Positions 41,236 to 54,379 of a stretch of 64,000 nt of DNA are shown here, piece by piece. Position numbers and translations under genes: made by a program. Numbering within the stretch: position 1 is the stretch's first letter; every line of letters starts with the position of its first letter. Source of the DNA: Bathynomus jamesi (taxonomy: Eukaryota; Arthropoda; Malacostraca; Isopoda; Cirolanidae); contig JAJOZX010006139.1 in assembly GCA_023014485.1 (NCBI GenBank), positions 62,001 to 126,000 on the forward strand, in the 5' to 3' direction. Below the pieces are notes generated by a model. It was not told the DNA's origin. It saw only the letters and a list, made by a program, of their open reading frames with translations, and did no database searches.

Positions 41236-43087
41236 CATCATTTGTTAGAATTTTATAACGAAATAGTGCGCGAATACGATAGGCATAGAGCAGCTGACGT
41301 TATTTATTTAGATTTTAAAAAGGCGTTCGATACAGTTCCGCATAGGAGACTAATTGCGAAGGTTAAAGCGCACGGTATACGCGGTCAGGTAGCTAACTGG
41401 TTAGAAGAATGGCTTCGTGCTAGGAGACAGAGGGTCGTAGTTAATGGTAGTCAGAGCTGGGCAGTATTTAAATACATTTGTATTTAAATACATTTGTGCA
41501 TTTAGAACTGTATTTATAAATACATTGTTTTTCATGTATTTAAATACTTTAATGAGTATTTAAATACAATGTATTTAAATACTCAAAATATAAAAATGTA
41601 AATACTTTTACTGGTTTAATACACGTTCTGTACTAGCACAGTACGACGCGTCGACAGTGTAGTACAGCATGGTTCATGTTTGAACGTGTCAGTTCAATCA
41701 GTTGTGTGCCATTCTTAGTCGAAAGCGGTTGATTTCTTTATCATGTGCGTGTCATGGCTTCAACAAGCAAATCCGGTGAATCAAACAGTGATATATCTGC
41801 AGATAACAATTTAAAATGTATTTACAAATGTATTTAAATACAATTGATGTATTTTGTATTTAGTATCTAAATACATTCGTAAAATGTATTTAGTATTTAG
41901 TATTTAAATACATTTCTCCCATGTATTTAGTATTTAGTATTTAAATACATTCAATGTATTTATTGCCCAGCTCTGATGGTAGTGAATCAGGGTGGTTAGA
42001 TGTAGGTAGCGGTGTCCCACAGGGTTCAGTGTTAGGCCCATTGCTATTCGTAATTTACATTAACGACATAGATGTAGGATTGACTAGTAACGTGTCAAAA
42101 TTCGCGGACGATACTAAAATAGGCGGTAAGGTTGTTAACGAGGACGATAGAAATAGGATTCAAGACGATGTAAATAGGATTATGGAGTGGACAGATAAGT
42201 GGCAGATGCAATTTAACGTAGAGAAATGTAAAGTTTTGCATATAGGTTCTCGCAACAATAATTACGCGTATACGATGGATGATAGGGAGTTAGCGAGCGT
42301 TGACGAGGAAGTAGATTAGGCGTACGCGTATCTAAGGATTTAAAGGTTGGGAACCAGTGCCTGGAGTCTTGCGCAAAAGCTAATAGGATGTTAGGTTTCA
42401 TAGCGCGTAATTTCGAATTTAAATCGAAGGATATTATATTGCCCCTTTACAAGTCCCTAGTCAGGCCTCATTTAGAATATGCAGTTCAGTTTGGTGCCCG
42501 TACTTGCGTGAGGATATTGATAGGTTAGAAAGGGTTCAGCGTCGTGCCACGAAACTTATTCCGTCATTGCGCAATAAGCCTTATGAAGATAGGATTAAAG
42601 AGCTAGACCTGTATTCACTCGAAACTAGGAGATTAAGGGGGGAGCTTATTGAAGTTTTCAAAATCGTTAATAACATCGATAACGTAAATTTTGACAAATT
42701 GTTCACTTTTGATAATAGTAATACTCGCAATAACGGATTTAAGTTGCGTGGCAGGAGTTTTATTACTAATATCGCTAAAAACTTCTTTACGTTTAAAGTA
42801 ATTGATAAATGGAATAATCTTCCCGCGTCAGTCGTTCATTCTACCAGCGTTAATATGTTTAAGAACCGTCTTGACAGACATTTTAAAGGTATTAACGTTG
42901 TTTAATTTAAAAAACAACAAAGTTAGCAACAGAAGCTCTGGTGGTGGTGCTCGAGGATGAGTCTGTTGACGATGAATGCCAGCTTGTGACATGCCAGCGT
43001 GTGATGCCAGCAATAAAATTATTAAAAAAATTAAAAAAATTAGACTAACACGAATGTAGATGTAGCTCATAGCGTAAACTAACCCAC

Positions 43088-43118
<31 letters not shown>

Positions 43119-43475
43119 GCATGTCTCTAACTCTTTTCTTGCATGTTTGTAGTTTGCATGGTATGACAGTGAGTTAAGACTGTGTTTGCATGGTTTGTAA
43201 GCGTTCTTATTTTACTTCTTTTCATCTTTCACCCCTCTCCTATTCTCTCCGACTATCTTTCTGACTTGTCGGCAGTGGCCGGCGGATGATGATGGTGAGA
43301 CACTTTTCCTCTTTTTCTGAATGAATGTTAACCCATGAGTGATAGGTGTTGCTCTTACTTAACCCCTTATTCTCTTCTCTTCTCTTAACCCGCTACTCTT
43401 TCCTTTCTCTCGGGCTAACCTTAGAGTGGATCTTAGGGTCTTTGTTAGCCTTAGCTTCTGTAGATCTGTAGATCA
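41236..43475 (+). pseudogene. CR1-like LINE family B, copy C (RT domain)
   Basis: RT motifs are present: LLEFYNEIVREYDRHRAADV then [14 protein letters not shown] (41240-41340), [20 protein letters not shown] (42013), KFADDTKIGG with catalytic FADD (about 42098), and a C-terminal domain ending DRHFKGINVV at 42905. The hAT element 41452-41975 interrupts it between NGS and ESGW. Single-base losses near 42315 and 42490 shift the frame. The 3' UTR ends CTGTAGATCTGTAGATCATCATCAT at about 43475, with a T run at 43088-43113. 5'-truncated. Confidence 0.85.
41452..41975 (+). mobile_element. hAT deletion derivative, perfect 8-bp duplication
   Basis: It starts CAGAGCTGGGCAGTATTTAA and ends GCCCAGCTCTG, with ATGGTAGT at 41444-41451 and 41976-41983. 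The interior keeps only MASTSKSGESNSDISADNNL (from ATG about 41755) of the transposase also seen at 11877. Excision in silico restores the LINE frame (VVVNGS then ESGW), so the boundaries are exact. Confidence 0.93.
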
Positions 43476-43479
43476 TCAT

Positions 43480-43740
43480 CATATCAGCCTTCTTCTCCCC
43501 CTTCCACCTCCGCAGACATTCTTATACTTTTTTCATAATTCTATCATCTTCCATTTTTTCCACATGTCCAAACCACCTCAGCACTCTTTCTTTAATTTTC
43601 ATTTCCAACGACTTCTGAACACCACATTTTTCTAGAACCACATGATTTTTTTACTCTGTTAGCCTGATGCATGCCACACACACCCCTTAGATGATCCATC
43701 TCAACTGCTTACCCTTGTCTTCACATGGTGACCAAGAAAT
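43480..43740 (-). pseudogene. RTE-type LINE, 3' fragment
   Basis: Minus-strand reading gives VEKCGVQKSLEMKIKERVLR then WFGHVEKMEDDRI. This is the C-terminal end of RTE-like reverse transcriptases. Copy C of the CR1-like family appears to be inserted in or beside it. Confidence 0.6.
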
Positions 43741-43854
43741 ATTGTGCAAAATTAATTGGTAATTTTTATAATTAATCAATGTATACAGTGTATATGATTG
43801 TTTACATTTGGCCCATTCCAGGACACATCATGCAGTGCATAACACCACACCACC

Positions 43855-45010
43855 TCCGAAGAGGAGGCGCCTTTGGCACTTCGGCAGGACTTCTGTGATT
43901 CCCCATAGAATGATTACAGCTTCTATGGCCGGGGCCCTTCCGAGTGTACTGAGCGCATCACAGAGGTGATTCTCTCGGGCATGGAGGCATACATTCTATA
44001 TTCTATTCCTACTACAAATGTTAAAAAACCTTGGTTTAACTTTACTTGTTCTAATGCTATCCGCAACAGAGAGGAGGCTTTCAGAAGTTACCGTTCCCAT
44101 CCAACTCCTGACTCTCACTCAACTTATATTTCTGCCCGGAATCGTGCAAAATCTGTTTTTCGACTCGCCAAAAATTACTTCATCCGACGAAAATGTGAAA
44201 ATATATCCAATTCAAATAATTCTTCTCGCTCTTTCTGGCATCTAACTGAGAACTTCAACAACTTTAATTCCTCTTATTTCCATCCTCTTTTCCATTCCGA
44301 CGGCTCAGTTGCCATCTCTTCTGACAAAGCTGAACACTTCGTTCAAACTTTCGCTCACAATTCAACCCTGGACATTCCGGTGCTGTTCCTCCATCTCCTC
44401 CCCCCTCTGACTTTATTATGTCTGAAATTAGAATCTCTTCTAAAGATGTTTTTTCTGCCCTATCTGGGCTCAACCCTAGGAAGGCGTATGATCCTGATGG
44501 TGTTCCTCCTGTTTTTCTTAGGAAATTTGCCTCTGCGCTGACACCCTGCCTAGGCAAACTCTTTCGTCTTTGTCTCTTATCTGGTACTTTTCCTTCCTGC
44601 TGGAAGTTCGGTTTCATTTAGCCTGTCCCAAAGAAGGGCGACCGCTCTCAACCCTCCAACTATCGTCCAATTGCTTTGATTTCTTGCCTTTCCAAAGTTT
44701 TTGAATGTAACCTTAATAGGAAGATTCTTAAACACCCCTCTTCTCACAATCTTCTTTCAGATTGTCAGTATGGATTCCGAAAGGGACGCTCGACTGGCGA
44801 TCTTGCATATCTCTCTGACTTTTGGTCCTCCTCCTTTCGGGATTTCGGTGAAACTTTTGCTATTGAGCTTGACATATCAAAAGCTTTTGATAGAGTCTGG
44901 CACAAATCTTTAATTTCTAAACTGCCCTCCTTCGGTTTCCATCCTTCTATTTGTTCCTTTATCTCTAATTTCCCTTCTGGCCGATGTATAGCTGCGGTTG
45001 TAGATGGCAA
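43855..45010 (+). pseudogene. jockey-type LINE fragment
   Basis: Same family as 18598-20212. Blocks: NVKKPWFNFTCSNAIRNREE (about 44017), SARNRAKSVFRLAKNYFIRR (about 44140), LNPRKAYDPDGVPPVFLRKF (about 44470), [20 protein letters not shown] (about 44634), [18 protein letters not shown] and [20 protein letters not shown] (about 44868). It stops abruptly after AAVVDG at 45010 and passes into a minus-strand LINE X copy. Both sides are truncated, which suggests a rearrangement junction. Confidence 0.85.
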
Positions 45011-45364
45011 CTGGCAAGTCCTTTTCCAAATCAGTGGCCTCGATATTACTCCCCAACATCGAGTAGTCCGACTTGGGATTGGCGTAGCCAATGTGCATCA
45101 CCTTGCATTTCCCCAAGTTAAACGGCATTTGCCATTTTTCCGACCACTCTCCTATCCTACCTAGGTCCGCACGCAGTTGCTCGATCGCCTCGGGCGTCCC
45201 AACATTGGTGTCATCAGCGAATTTGGCGACCCTACTGACGATGCCAGCGTCGATATCATTTATGTAAATGATAAACAACAGTGGCCCCAAAACGGAACCC
45301 TGAGGAACCACGGCAGTGACCGAGGCCCAACCCGAACACCTTTAATTACAACCCTCTGTCGCCT

Positions 45365-45367
<3 letters not shown>
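45011..45367 (-). pseudogene. LINE X copy 11 (RT fragment)
   Basis: Keeps [20 protein letters not shown] (about 45310), FADDTNVGTPEAIEQLRADL and YANPKSDYSMLGSNIEATDL. Its 5' side is cut at a (GA)n tract (45368) and its 3' side at the jockey junction. Confidence 0.8.

Positions 45368-45420
<53 letters not shown>
45368..45420. repeat. (GA)n at a LINE junction
   Basis: Uninterrupted GA units between LINE X copy 11 and the 3' end of LINE Y. Confidence 0.95.
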
Positions 45421-45422
<2 letters not shown>

Positions 45423-47127
45423 TACAAGGACAACAGGAAGCCTCAAAGACCTTCCGGTCCACTTTGGGAGGTTCCTGTTATTAAACAAGTTTATTTTTCT
45501 TTCAACTATCCTAGCAGTAGTAGAAAACTGGATAGAAAAGTAGAAGGCTCTCTCCCCACCCTTCGCTCCCTCCCTGCCAGAGGCAGGTACGGAAAAAGGT
45601 TGAAGAAAATACCTTGACCCTGGGAAAGTAGCCAAGGAAATTTTACAGGAAAGTGGAGAATATATAAATAGCTCTATATTTAGCATGCTCACAGAGACAC
45701 CGTGCAAGCGAACTCCTACAGTTATGTTATGTTTTAGTCTTAAACTATGAGAGTATTCAGTACTTTGTCTAGCCTATTTTTAAACACATTTAAACTTTCA
45801 CTGGATACAACCTCTAAGGAAAGTTGGTTCCAGATAACTATTTTATAGGAAAAGAAATTCCCCAGACAGAGGTCCTAAATGTCTTTAGTTCCAGTTTAAA
45901 CCCATTATTTCTTGTCGGATTGGCATTAAGTGAGAATAAGTTTCTATAATCTACCCTGTCTATTCCATTGAGCATCTTGAAGACTTGAATAAGCTGACCC
46001 CGCAACCTCCTCGTCTCTAAGGTAAACAGATTTAGGCGCTCCAATCTCCGTTGGTAGCTTTGCATTCTCAATGAAGGGATCAATTTTGTAGTCCTTGCTT
46101 GTACTCTTTCTAACCTTTCTATGTCTTTCCTGAGGGATGGAGACCAAAACTACGCACAGTATTCCAGTTGAGGTCTGACTAGTGAATTATAGACATTACA
46201 GTCTCCTTGTTCCGAAACTAGAACTGTCTTTTAATATAACCTAATATTTTTAAGGCCCTCTTTTCGACTTCTGCACAGTGCTTCGACGGTTTCAGATCGT
46301 TGCTGATATAGACTCCTAAGTCTTTCTCTAGATCAGTCTCAGTCAAGTTCCTTCCCAAGAGAGAGTAATCGGTCTTCGGGTTTTTATAACCTCTGTGCAT
46401 TACTTTATATTTGTCCAAGTTGAATGGCATCTGCCAAGTAGCAGACCCATTCGCCCAACCTGTCAAGATCGTTCTGAAGCGTTCTTACGCCCTCCTCAGT
46501 ACCTACACTACTTCCTAATTTCGTATCGTCTGCAAATTTGGAGATTGTACTTAGAAACCCGTCGTCTATATCGTTAATATAGATGATAAAAAGTAAAGGA
46601 CCCAGAACGGAACCCTGTGGGACACCAGTGGTGACGGGCGCCCACTCCGAAGCCACTCCATTTATTACCACTCTCAGCTTTCTATCTTTTAACCAATCCT
46701 CAATCCAATTAGAAACGAGCCCGGTGATTCCTAGTCCTTTGACTTTAGCCATCAATCTCGCGTGAGGGACTTTGTCAAAGGATTTTTGAAAGTCGAGATA
46801 TACTATATCTATTGCCCTACTTGCATCGTACAGTGTATGCATATTATGGAAAAACTCTAACAGGTTTGTCAGACAGGATCTATGTCGCCTAAATCCATGT
46901 TGAGAATAAAAAAATAGATTGTTAGATTCAAGGTGATATGATACACAATACGTTTTGTAATGATGGATTCCAACAGTTTGCCGACAACAGATGTTAAACT
47001 GATCGGGCGGTAATTACAAGGATTTTCCCTATCACCCTTTTCAAAGATTGGTGTTACATTTGCTAACTTCCAGTCGGTTGGAACTTTCCCTACCTTGATT
47101 GATTGTTTGAATATGGTTACTAAGTCG
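45421..47127 (-). pseudogene. LINE Y (sister of LINE X), 5'-truncated
   Basis: RT frames: [60 protein letters not shown] (46842-46500), YKNPKTDYSLLGRNLTETDL (about 46400), and RRLERLNLFTLETRRLRGQL with ELKTFRTSV (46083-45850). The 3' UTR at 45421-45725 matches that of the long-tailed X copies. Upstream of the ADD block are an [11 protein letters not shown] and a GDREN-NYRPI-like segment near 46880-47040. Several shifts. Confidence 0.8.
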
Positions 47128-47143
47128 GGAGAGATAGAGAGAG

Positions 47144-48932
47144 TGTTACAAGGAGTTACAAGGAAAAGAAGTACCTCAAAAGGCTTTGCGGCCCATACCG
47201 AGGAGGTACCAATGGCAACGGGTGCCAGGGAAAATTTTCTACACCTTCAAATAGTGAGCAAGATTTGGTCTAACCTTTTCTTAAACTGATCCACAGAGGA
47301 ACTGTTCACAACTTCTGAAGGTAACCTGTTCCACGTGTCACAGATCTTATAGGTAAAGTAATTCCCACACACACTAGTCCTAAACCGTTTCAAATCCAAC
47401 TTCCAACCATTGTTGCGAGTTGGGTTATCATTTAAACTAAACATGCTACTAAAATCGACATCGTTGAACCCGCGTAAGAGCTTGAAAACCTCGATCAGTT
47501 GACCGCGTAGCCTCCGAGTTTGCAACGAAAACAAGTTTAGGGCGCGTAACCGTCGATTGTAGCCCATATGCCTAACGGAAGGGATTAACTTTGTGGCCCT
47601 CGCCTGCACTCGCTCCAGCCTCTCAATATCTTTCCTGAGGGTGAGCGACCAGAACTGCACAGCATACTCCAGGTGCGGCCGAACCTTCTAATGGGCTTTC
47701 TACTATTAACATAACTGAAGAACTCCTTAGCGTTCCCCTTACAGAGGCTTGCCACCCGTAGTTCTTCATTACGTTTCGCTAGCCTAACCTTCGCCTTCAC
47801 TTCCCTACACAGGCGGACATACGCTTCAGTGTTCTCATGGGAACGATTGGCCTTCGCCCTCCTATACGCTACTTTCCTATTTCGGATAGCCGAAGCGATG
47901 TCACGATTGAACCACTTAGGCTGCGTTGAAGCAGGGATGACCGGTTTTGAGGGTATGGCAGCAGACTGCAACCCATAAACTCGTCCCGGAATACACTCCA
48001 CACTCCCTCAACATCGCCGCCAACCTCTAACCCCATCTCTCCTACGCTATCCCTGAGGCTAACAAAGTTCGCCCGCCGGAGATCGAGCTTACTGCCTCTC
48101 GAGTTACTACGCTTCACCCGAGGGACGCACACACGGAACCTAATAAGACCGTGATCACTCCCGCCCAATGATTCGTCAACGGTGAGGCCAGTGACGAGGT
48201 TGTCTTCGGTCGTGAATACTAAGTCTAGAACGCTTTCGCCTCGTGTAGGCTCGTTGACCCACTGAGTGAGGAAGTTCTCATCAGCAAAGTCAACTAGCTT
48301 CCTCCCTTCAGCATCGGCAGTCCTGTTTTCGCACTTTATGCCGCGACAGTTGAAGTCCTAAAACTACACACACCCTATCCCTAGCAGGCTACTGAGTTCG
48401 GTGTACAGGCTGTATCCTCCTCGAGAGGAGATGCGGAGGTCTGTACACCAGATTAACCTATAGTTCGTCCATCCCACGTTCAGATCGACGCAAGCAGCTC
48501 CCGTTCCGACCGGAGTTGGCAGTCAACCGGACTCAACGTGTCTCTGACGTATATTAGTACCCCACCCCCCTCCCCACGGGTGCGGTCTTTGCGAAACATT
48601 CTATACCCGGGAATTTCGAACTCCCCAACGTAGTCCCTACCATCAGTATGAATCCAGGACTCGGTGATAGCAACGATATCCTGGTATTCTGATGCTAAGA
48701 GCGCCCGTAGCTCGCAAAACTTGTTCCTGATCGACCTAGCATTAAAAAACATTGCACGGACGGAGCCACCCCTATTCTGGCCGCCCCCTAGCACGACCCG
48801 TTTCCCGAACAGCCAGGGCTGTCCGGAGTTGAAGAGCCCCTCACTAACGAGGGGACAATCTCCGCAGGAGCCTGAGCCCCCTCCAACGTGCAAGGAGAGT
48901 CACTACCTGATGTTGGAGGGGGACTAACTACT
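47144..48932 (-). pseudogene. LINE X copy 9, internally deleted, short tail
   Basis: The endonuclease part starts at about 48893: MFFNARSIRNKFCELRALLA, ITESWIHTDGRDYVGEF. The linker to SYVNSRKPIR at about 47690 then jumps directly to the RT C-terminal block [20 protein letters not shown]. The whole RT palm (about 2 kb) is therefore missing. The frame ends DQFKKRLDQILLTI at 47247. The tail is the short form (47144-47246), ending in two GTTACAAGGA units next to an imperfect GA tract. Confidence 0.8.
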
Positions 48933-48953
48933 GAGAGAGAGAGAGAGAGAGAG
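48933..48953. repeat. (GA)n at a LINE junction
   Basis: GA units between the truncated 5' side of copy 9 and the tail of copy 8. Confidence 0.9.
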
Positions 48954-51900
48954 TTACAAGGAAAAGAAGTACCTCAAAAGGCCTTGCGGCCCATACCGAG
49001 GAGGTACCAATGGCAACGGGAGCCAGGGAAAATTTTGTAAAAGTTTATTTTTCTTTCAACTATCCTAGCAGTAGTAGAAAACTGGATAGTAAAGTAGAAG
49101 GCTCTCTCCCCACCCTCCGCTCCCTCCCTGCCAGAGGCAGGTACGGAAAAAGGTTGAAGAAAATACCTTGACCCTGGAAAAGTAGCCAAGGAAATTTTAC
49201 AGGAAAGTGGAGAATATATAAATAGCTCTATATTTAGCTTGCTCACAGAGAAACTGAGCAAGCGAACTCCTGCAGAGTTTTCTGAGGTTTTTTAACTTAA
49301 ACTATGAGTGTGTTCAGTACTTTGTCTAGCCTATTTTTAAACAGATTTACACTTTGACTGGAAACAACCTCTGAGGGAAGTTGGTTCCAGATATTAACTA
49401 TTTTATAGGAAAAGAAATTTCCGCAGACTGAGGTCCTAAATGTCTTTACACACTCAATAGTGTGCAAGATTTCGTCTACCCTTTTCTTGAACTGATCCAC
49501 AGAGGAACTGTTCACAACTTCCGAAGGTAACCTGTTCCATGTGTCACAGATCTTATACGTAAAGTAATTCCCACACACACTAGTCCTAAATCGTTTCAAA
49601 TCCAACTCCCAACCATTGTTGCGAGTTGGGTTATCATTTAAACTAAACATACTTCTAAAATCGACATCGTTGAACCCCGTAAGAGCTTGAAAACCTCGAT
49701 CAGTTGACCGCGCAGCCTCCGAGTTTCAAGCGAAAACAAGTTCAGGGCGCGTAACCGTCGATTGTAGCCCATATGCCTAACGGAAGGGATTAACTTTGGC
49801 CCTCGCCTGCACTCGCTCCAGCCTCTCAATATCTTTCCTGAGGGTGGGCGACCAGAACTGCACAGCATACTCCAGGTGCGGCCGAACAGGGAATTGTACA
49901 GTGAGAGCACAATCTCCTTGTTCCGAAACTGAAATTGCCTCCTGATATAACCCAATAGTTTCTGGGCTTTCTTTTCCACCTCTACACACTGTTTCGTAAA
50001 CTTAAGGTCGCTGCTAATTAGCACCCAAGTCCTTTTCTAAATCAGTCACCTCGATATTACTACCCAACATCGAGTAGTCCGACTTGGGATTGGCGTAGCC
50101 AATGTGCATCACTTTGCATTTACCCAAGTTAAACGGCATTTGCCATTTTTCGGACCACTCTCCTATCCTACCTAGGTCCGCACGCAGTTCCTCGATCGCT
50201 TCGGGCGTCCCAACATTGGCCCCAAGCTTGGTGTCATCAGCGAATTTGGCGATCCGACTGACGATGCCACCGTCGATATTTATGTAAATGATAAAACAGC
50301 GGCCCCAAAACGGAACCCTGAGGAACCCCACTAGTGACCGAGGCCCAACCCGAACTAGCACCTTTAATTACAACCCTCTGCCGCCTATTCTTCAGCCAGT
50401 TTTCAATCCACCTACCTATTTCCCCACCGATACCCAGCGCGCGCACTTTCGCCATTAACCGGAGGTGAGGTACCTTATCAAAGGCTTTCTGAAAGTCGAG
50501 ATAAAGTATATCAATCGCCCTACTCTTATCGTACTCACCCAACATGACGTGAAAAAACTCGAGCAAGTTGGTGAGACACGACCTATGCCGTCTAAACCCA
50601 TGTTGGGAGTCCCCAAGTAGCTTGTAGGAATCCAAATGGTCAACGATCCTATCCGCTATTATCCCCTCTAATAATTTACCTACAACTGAAGTGAGACTAA
50701 TGGGACGATAGTTCCCTGGACTTTCGTGATCCCCTTTCTTAAGATAGGGGTCACGTTGGCTTCCCTCCAGTCACCAGGCACCTGGCCCGTCTCCAACGAT
50801 TTGTTGAAGACTGTAGCCAGGTGGGGAGCCACCTGGTCGCGCACCTCCCGCAACACACTGGGGAGAAACTGGTCTGGCCCAGGAGCCTTAAACGCGCTCA
50901 GTTTGTCTATTCTATCGGCAACGACTGTCGCGGTACATCGAACATTATTCAGGCCAGCACCTTCGTGCCTCACACCTGGCTCGGGGATGATGCGGGTGTC
51001 CTCCCTGGTGAACACTCCCGCAAAGTACTCATTAAGCACATTGGCGATGTCCCCGTCCGAGGTCCGCAGAACGCCGCTTCCGTCCTTTAACGGACCTATC
51101 ATGCTTCTAATGGCTTTCTACTATTAACATAACTGAAAAACTCCTTAGGGTTCCCCTTGCAGAGGCTTGCCACCCGTAGTTCTTCGTTACGTTTCGCTAG
51201 CCTAACCTTCGCCTTCACTTCCCTACACAGGCGGACATACGCTAAAGTGTTCTCATGGGAACGATTGCCTTCGCCCTCCTATACGCTACTTTCCTATTTC
51301 GGATAGCCGAAGCGACGTCACGATTGAACCACTTAAGCTGCGTTGAAGCAGGGGTGACCGGTTTTGAGGGTATGGCAGCAGACTGCACCACCATAAACTC
51401 GTCCGGAATGCACTCCACACTCCCTCAACATCGCCGCCGACCTCTAACCCCATATCTCCTATGCTATCCCTGAGGCTAACAAAGTTCGCCCGCTGGAGAT
51501 CGAGCTTACTGCCTCTCGAGTTACTACGCTTCACCCGAGGGACGCACACACGGAACTAATAAGACTGTGATCACTCCCGCTCAACGATTCGTCAACGGTG
51601 AGGCCAGTGACGAGGTTGTCTTCGGTCGTGAACACTAAGTCTAGAACGCTTTCGCCTCGTGTAGGCTCGTTGACCCACTGAGTGAGGAAGTTCTCATCAG
51701 CAAAGTCAACTAGCCTCCTCCCTTCAGCATCGGCAGTCCTGTTTTCCACTTTATGCCGCGACAGTTGAAGTCTCCTAAAACTACACACACCTATCCCCTA
51801 GCAGGCTACTGAGTTCGGTGTACAGGGCTGTATCCTCCTCGAGGAGGAGATGCGGAGGTCTGTACACCAAGATTAACCTATAGTTCGTCCCTCCCACGTT

Positions 51901-53541
51901 CAGATCGACGCCAAGCAGCTCCCGTTCCGACCGGAACTGGCAGTCAACCGGATTCAACGTGTCTCTGACGTATATTAGTACCCCACCCCCCTCCCCACGG
52001 GTGCGGTCTTTGCGAAACATTCTATACCCGGGAATTTCGAACTCCCCAACGTAGTCCCTACGATCAGTATGAATCCAGGACTCGGTGATAGCAACGATAT
52101 CCTGGTATTCTGATGCTAAGAGCGCCCGTAGCTCGCAAAACTTGTTCCTAATTGACCTAGCATTAAAAAGCATTGCACGGAGGGAGCCTTGCCTATTCTG
52201 ACCGCCCCCTAGAACGACCCGTTTCCCGAACAGCCAGGGCTGTCGGGAGTTGAAGAGCCCCTCACTGACGAGGGGGCAACTTCCGCAGGAGACTGAGCCC
52301 CCTCCAAGTAGGAGGAGGGTCACCCACCTGTACTTCGATGCACTTTTAGTTGAAGGTACGTCCGCCACCGGCTCATCCTCATCTCTCCCCGGACTCGACC
52401 TCACCATTCTGTATAGGTGCCGGTCGAGCAGCGCGCCTAGCACACCTTTACCCTTGTTATTGAGGTGGACACCATCCCTCTGGTAAAGGTCCCACCTACC
52501 CGAAAATGCATCGAAGGGGTCAATAAACTTCACGCCAGCGGAACGCACAAGTCTTGTACCCTCTCGTTGATGCCAATGACCTTACTGAGCGCGTGGTCAC
52601 TGGCATTCATTCGCGGTAAAATACCTATTAACATTCCCTGTCTGTCTTCAGTTTTAGATCATCCGCAAGAGACATGATCTCGGTGATGATCCCTTCTGTA
52701 AGACCTACCCCACCGCCTTTGAGGAACAGGTCATTGCCACCAGCGTGGACAACGATCGCAGTCCTCCGACTAGCCACGCGCACCTTCTCTACCTCCTTCC
52801 TTAAGTGCGCCGTTGCCCGCCCAGGTAAGCACCTTACCTTCCTCCCATCCCGGTTTGCAGAAGCAAAGTACTTCTCCTGGCCCCTGATCTGCGAGTCCCC
52901 AATCAAAACGGTGTCTTCCTCCTTCGAGCACAGGAGACTAAAGCGGTTAGAGGTCTTGACGGGGGCAACTGGGGTCTCAGGCTTCGGCTTCGCAGCCTTC
53001 TTGCCCGAGACCTTTCGAAACCCGTCGCCACCCATACACGCAGTTACACCACCCGACCCACCCCGACAGGTAGCTACATCCTTCGGTTTCTTTGGGCCAT
53101 CAGCAGGCCCCTGCCACACCCTTCTCTATCGATCGCTTCCCACCCTTCTCTATCAGCCCCTTCTTTGAGCCCTCCCTTTGTTCTAGATACTTAATCTTAG
53201 TTTGAATCTGCTGGTGTGTTTTTAATTTGATCTTGTCCACTGGGTTGGATTTCCAGTGCTACGACCCTAGCTTCAAGCTTTTTTACTAATTCCTTTAGCT
53301 CTTTAACTTCCTTTTCATGGTTGTCTCTAAGTTTACAAAACAAACATACACTAAGGGATGTGATATCGCTGATACTACCCTCTGGAAAGTCTACGCACCA
53401 ATGATTAACTTTACATTTAAAGCATTCTGCTTTCAATTTAGCTGGCCCTGCCATATTTTCTCTTTTTTTTGTTTTTGTTTTTTCTGAATACTCTGAATAA
53501 GATAAAGCGTTCTAGCAATGAAAACTATCCAAAAACGTTAT

Positions 53542-53544
<3 letters not shown>
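48954..53544 (-). pseudogene. LINE X copy 8, full length, frameshifted
   Basis: The most complete copy. The 5' leader is 53455-53544. From ATG 53454: MAGPAKLKAECFKCKVNHWC, a Cys-rich finger (C-x2-C...C-x2-C), then a Lys/Glu coiled coil. At 53119-52628: an SGNH-esterase start with VLIGDSQIRGQEKYFASAN and VVHAGGNDLFLKGG. At 52548-51781: DLYQRDGVHLNNKGKG, then endonuclease NARSIRNKFC and ITESW. The linker and RT are spread over 51788-49638. The C-terminal block and long tail lie at 49650-48954. It is inactive because of frame breaks, but it shows the domain order Zn finger, coiled coil, esterase, endonuclease, RT. (GA)n lies on both sides. Confidence 0.85.

Positions 53545-53593
<49 letters not shown>
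53545..53593. repeat. (GA)n at a LINE junction
   Basis: GA units abut the 5' leader of copy 8 and the tail of copy 7. Confidence 0.95.
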
Positions 53594-54355
53594 TTACAAG
53601 GAGTTACAAGGAAAAGAAGTACCTCAAAAGGCCTTGCGGCCCATACCGAGGGGGTACCAATGGCAACGGGTGCCAGGGAAAATTTTGTCATTCAACTATG
53701 CTAGCAGTAGTAGAAAACTGGATAGAAAAGTAGAAGGCTCTCTCCCCACCCTCCGCTCCCTCCCTGCCAGAGGCAGGTACGGAAAAAGGTTGAAGAAAAT
53801 ACCTTGACCCTGGAAAAGTAGCCAAGGAAATTTTACAGGAAAGTGGAGAATATATAAATAGCTCTATATTTAGCTTGCTCACAGAGACCGAGCAAGCGAA
53901 CTCCTGCAGAGTTTTCTGAGGTTTTAATCTTAAACTATGAGTGTGTTCAGTACTTTGTCTAGCCTATTTTTAAACAGATTTACACTTTGACTGGAAACAA
54001 CCTCTGAGGGAAGTTGGTTCCAGATATTAACTATTTTATAGGAAAAGAAATTTCCGCAGACTGAGGTCCTAAATGTCTTTACACACTCAAATAGTGTGCA
54101 AGATTTCGTCTAACCTTTTCTTGAACTGATCCACAGAGGAACTGTTCACAACTTCCGAAGGTAACCTGTTCCATGTGTCACAGATCTTATACGTAACGTA
54201 ATTCCCACACACACTAGTCCTAAACCGTTTCAAATCCAACTTCCAACCATTGTTGCGAGTTGGGTTATCATTTAAACTAAACATACTTCTAAAATCGACA
54301 TCGTTGAACCCTCGTAAGAGCTTGAAAACCTCGATCAGTTGACCGCGCAGCCTCC
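53594..54355 (-). pseudogene. LINE X copy 7, 3' end only
   Basis: Starts at RRLRGQLIEVFKLLRGFNDV and runs to the stop after KKRLDEILHTI (54087), then the long tail to 53594. It is almost identical to the same part of copy 6, including the rare GNYVTYKI variant, so the two are recent relatives. Confidence 0.85.
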
Positions 54356-54379
54356 GAGAGAGAGAGAGAGAAGAGAGAG
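54356..54379. repeat. (GA)n at a LINE junction
   Basis: Short GA tract with one AA interruption between copies 6 and 7. Confidence 0.9.
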
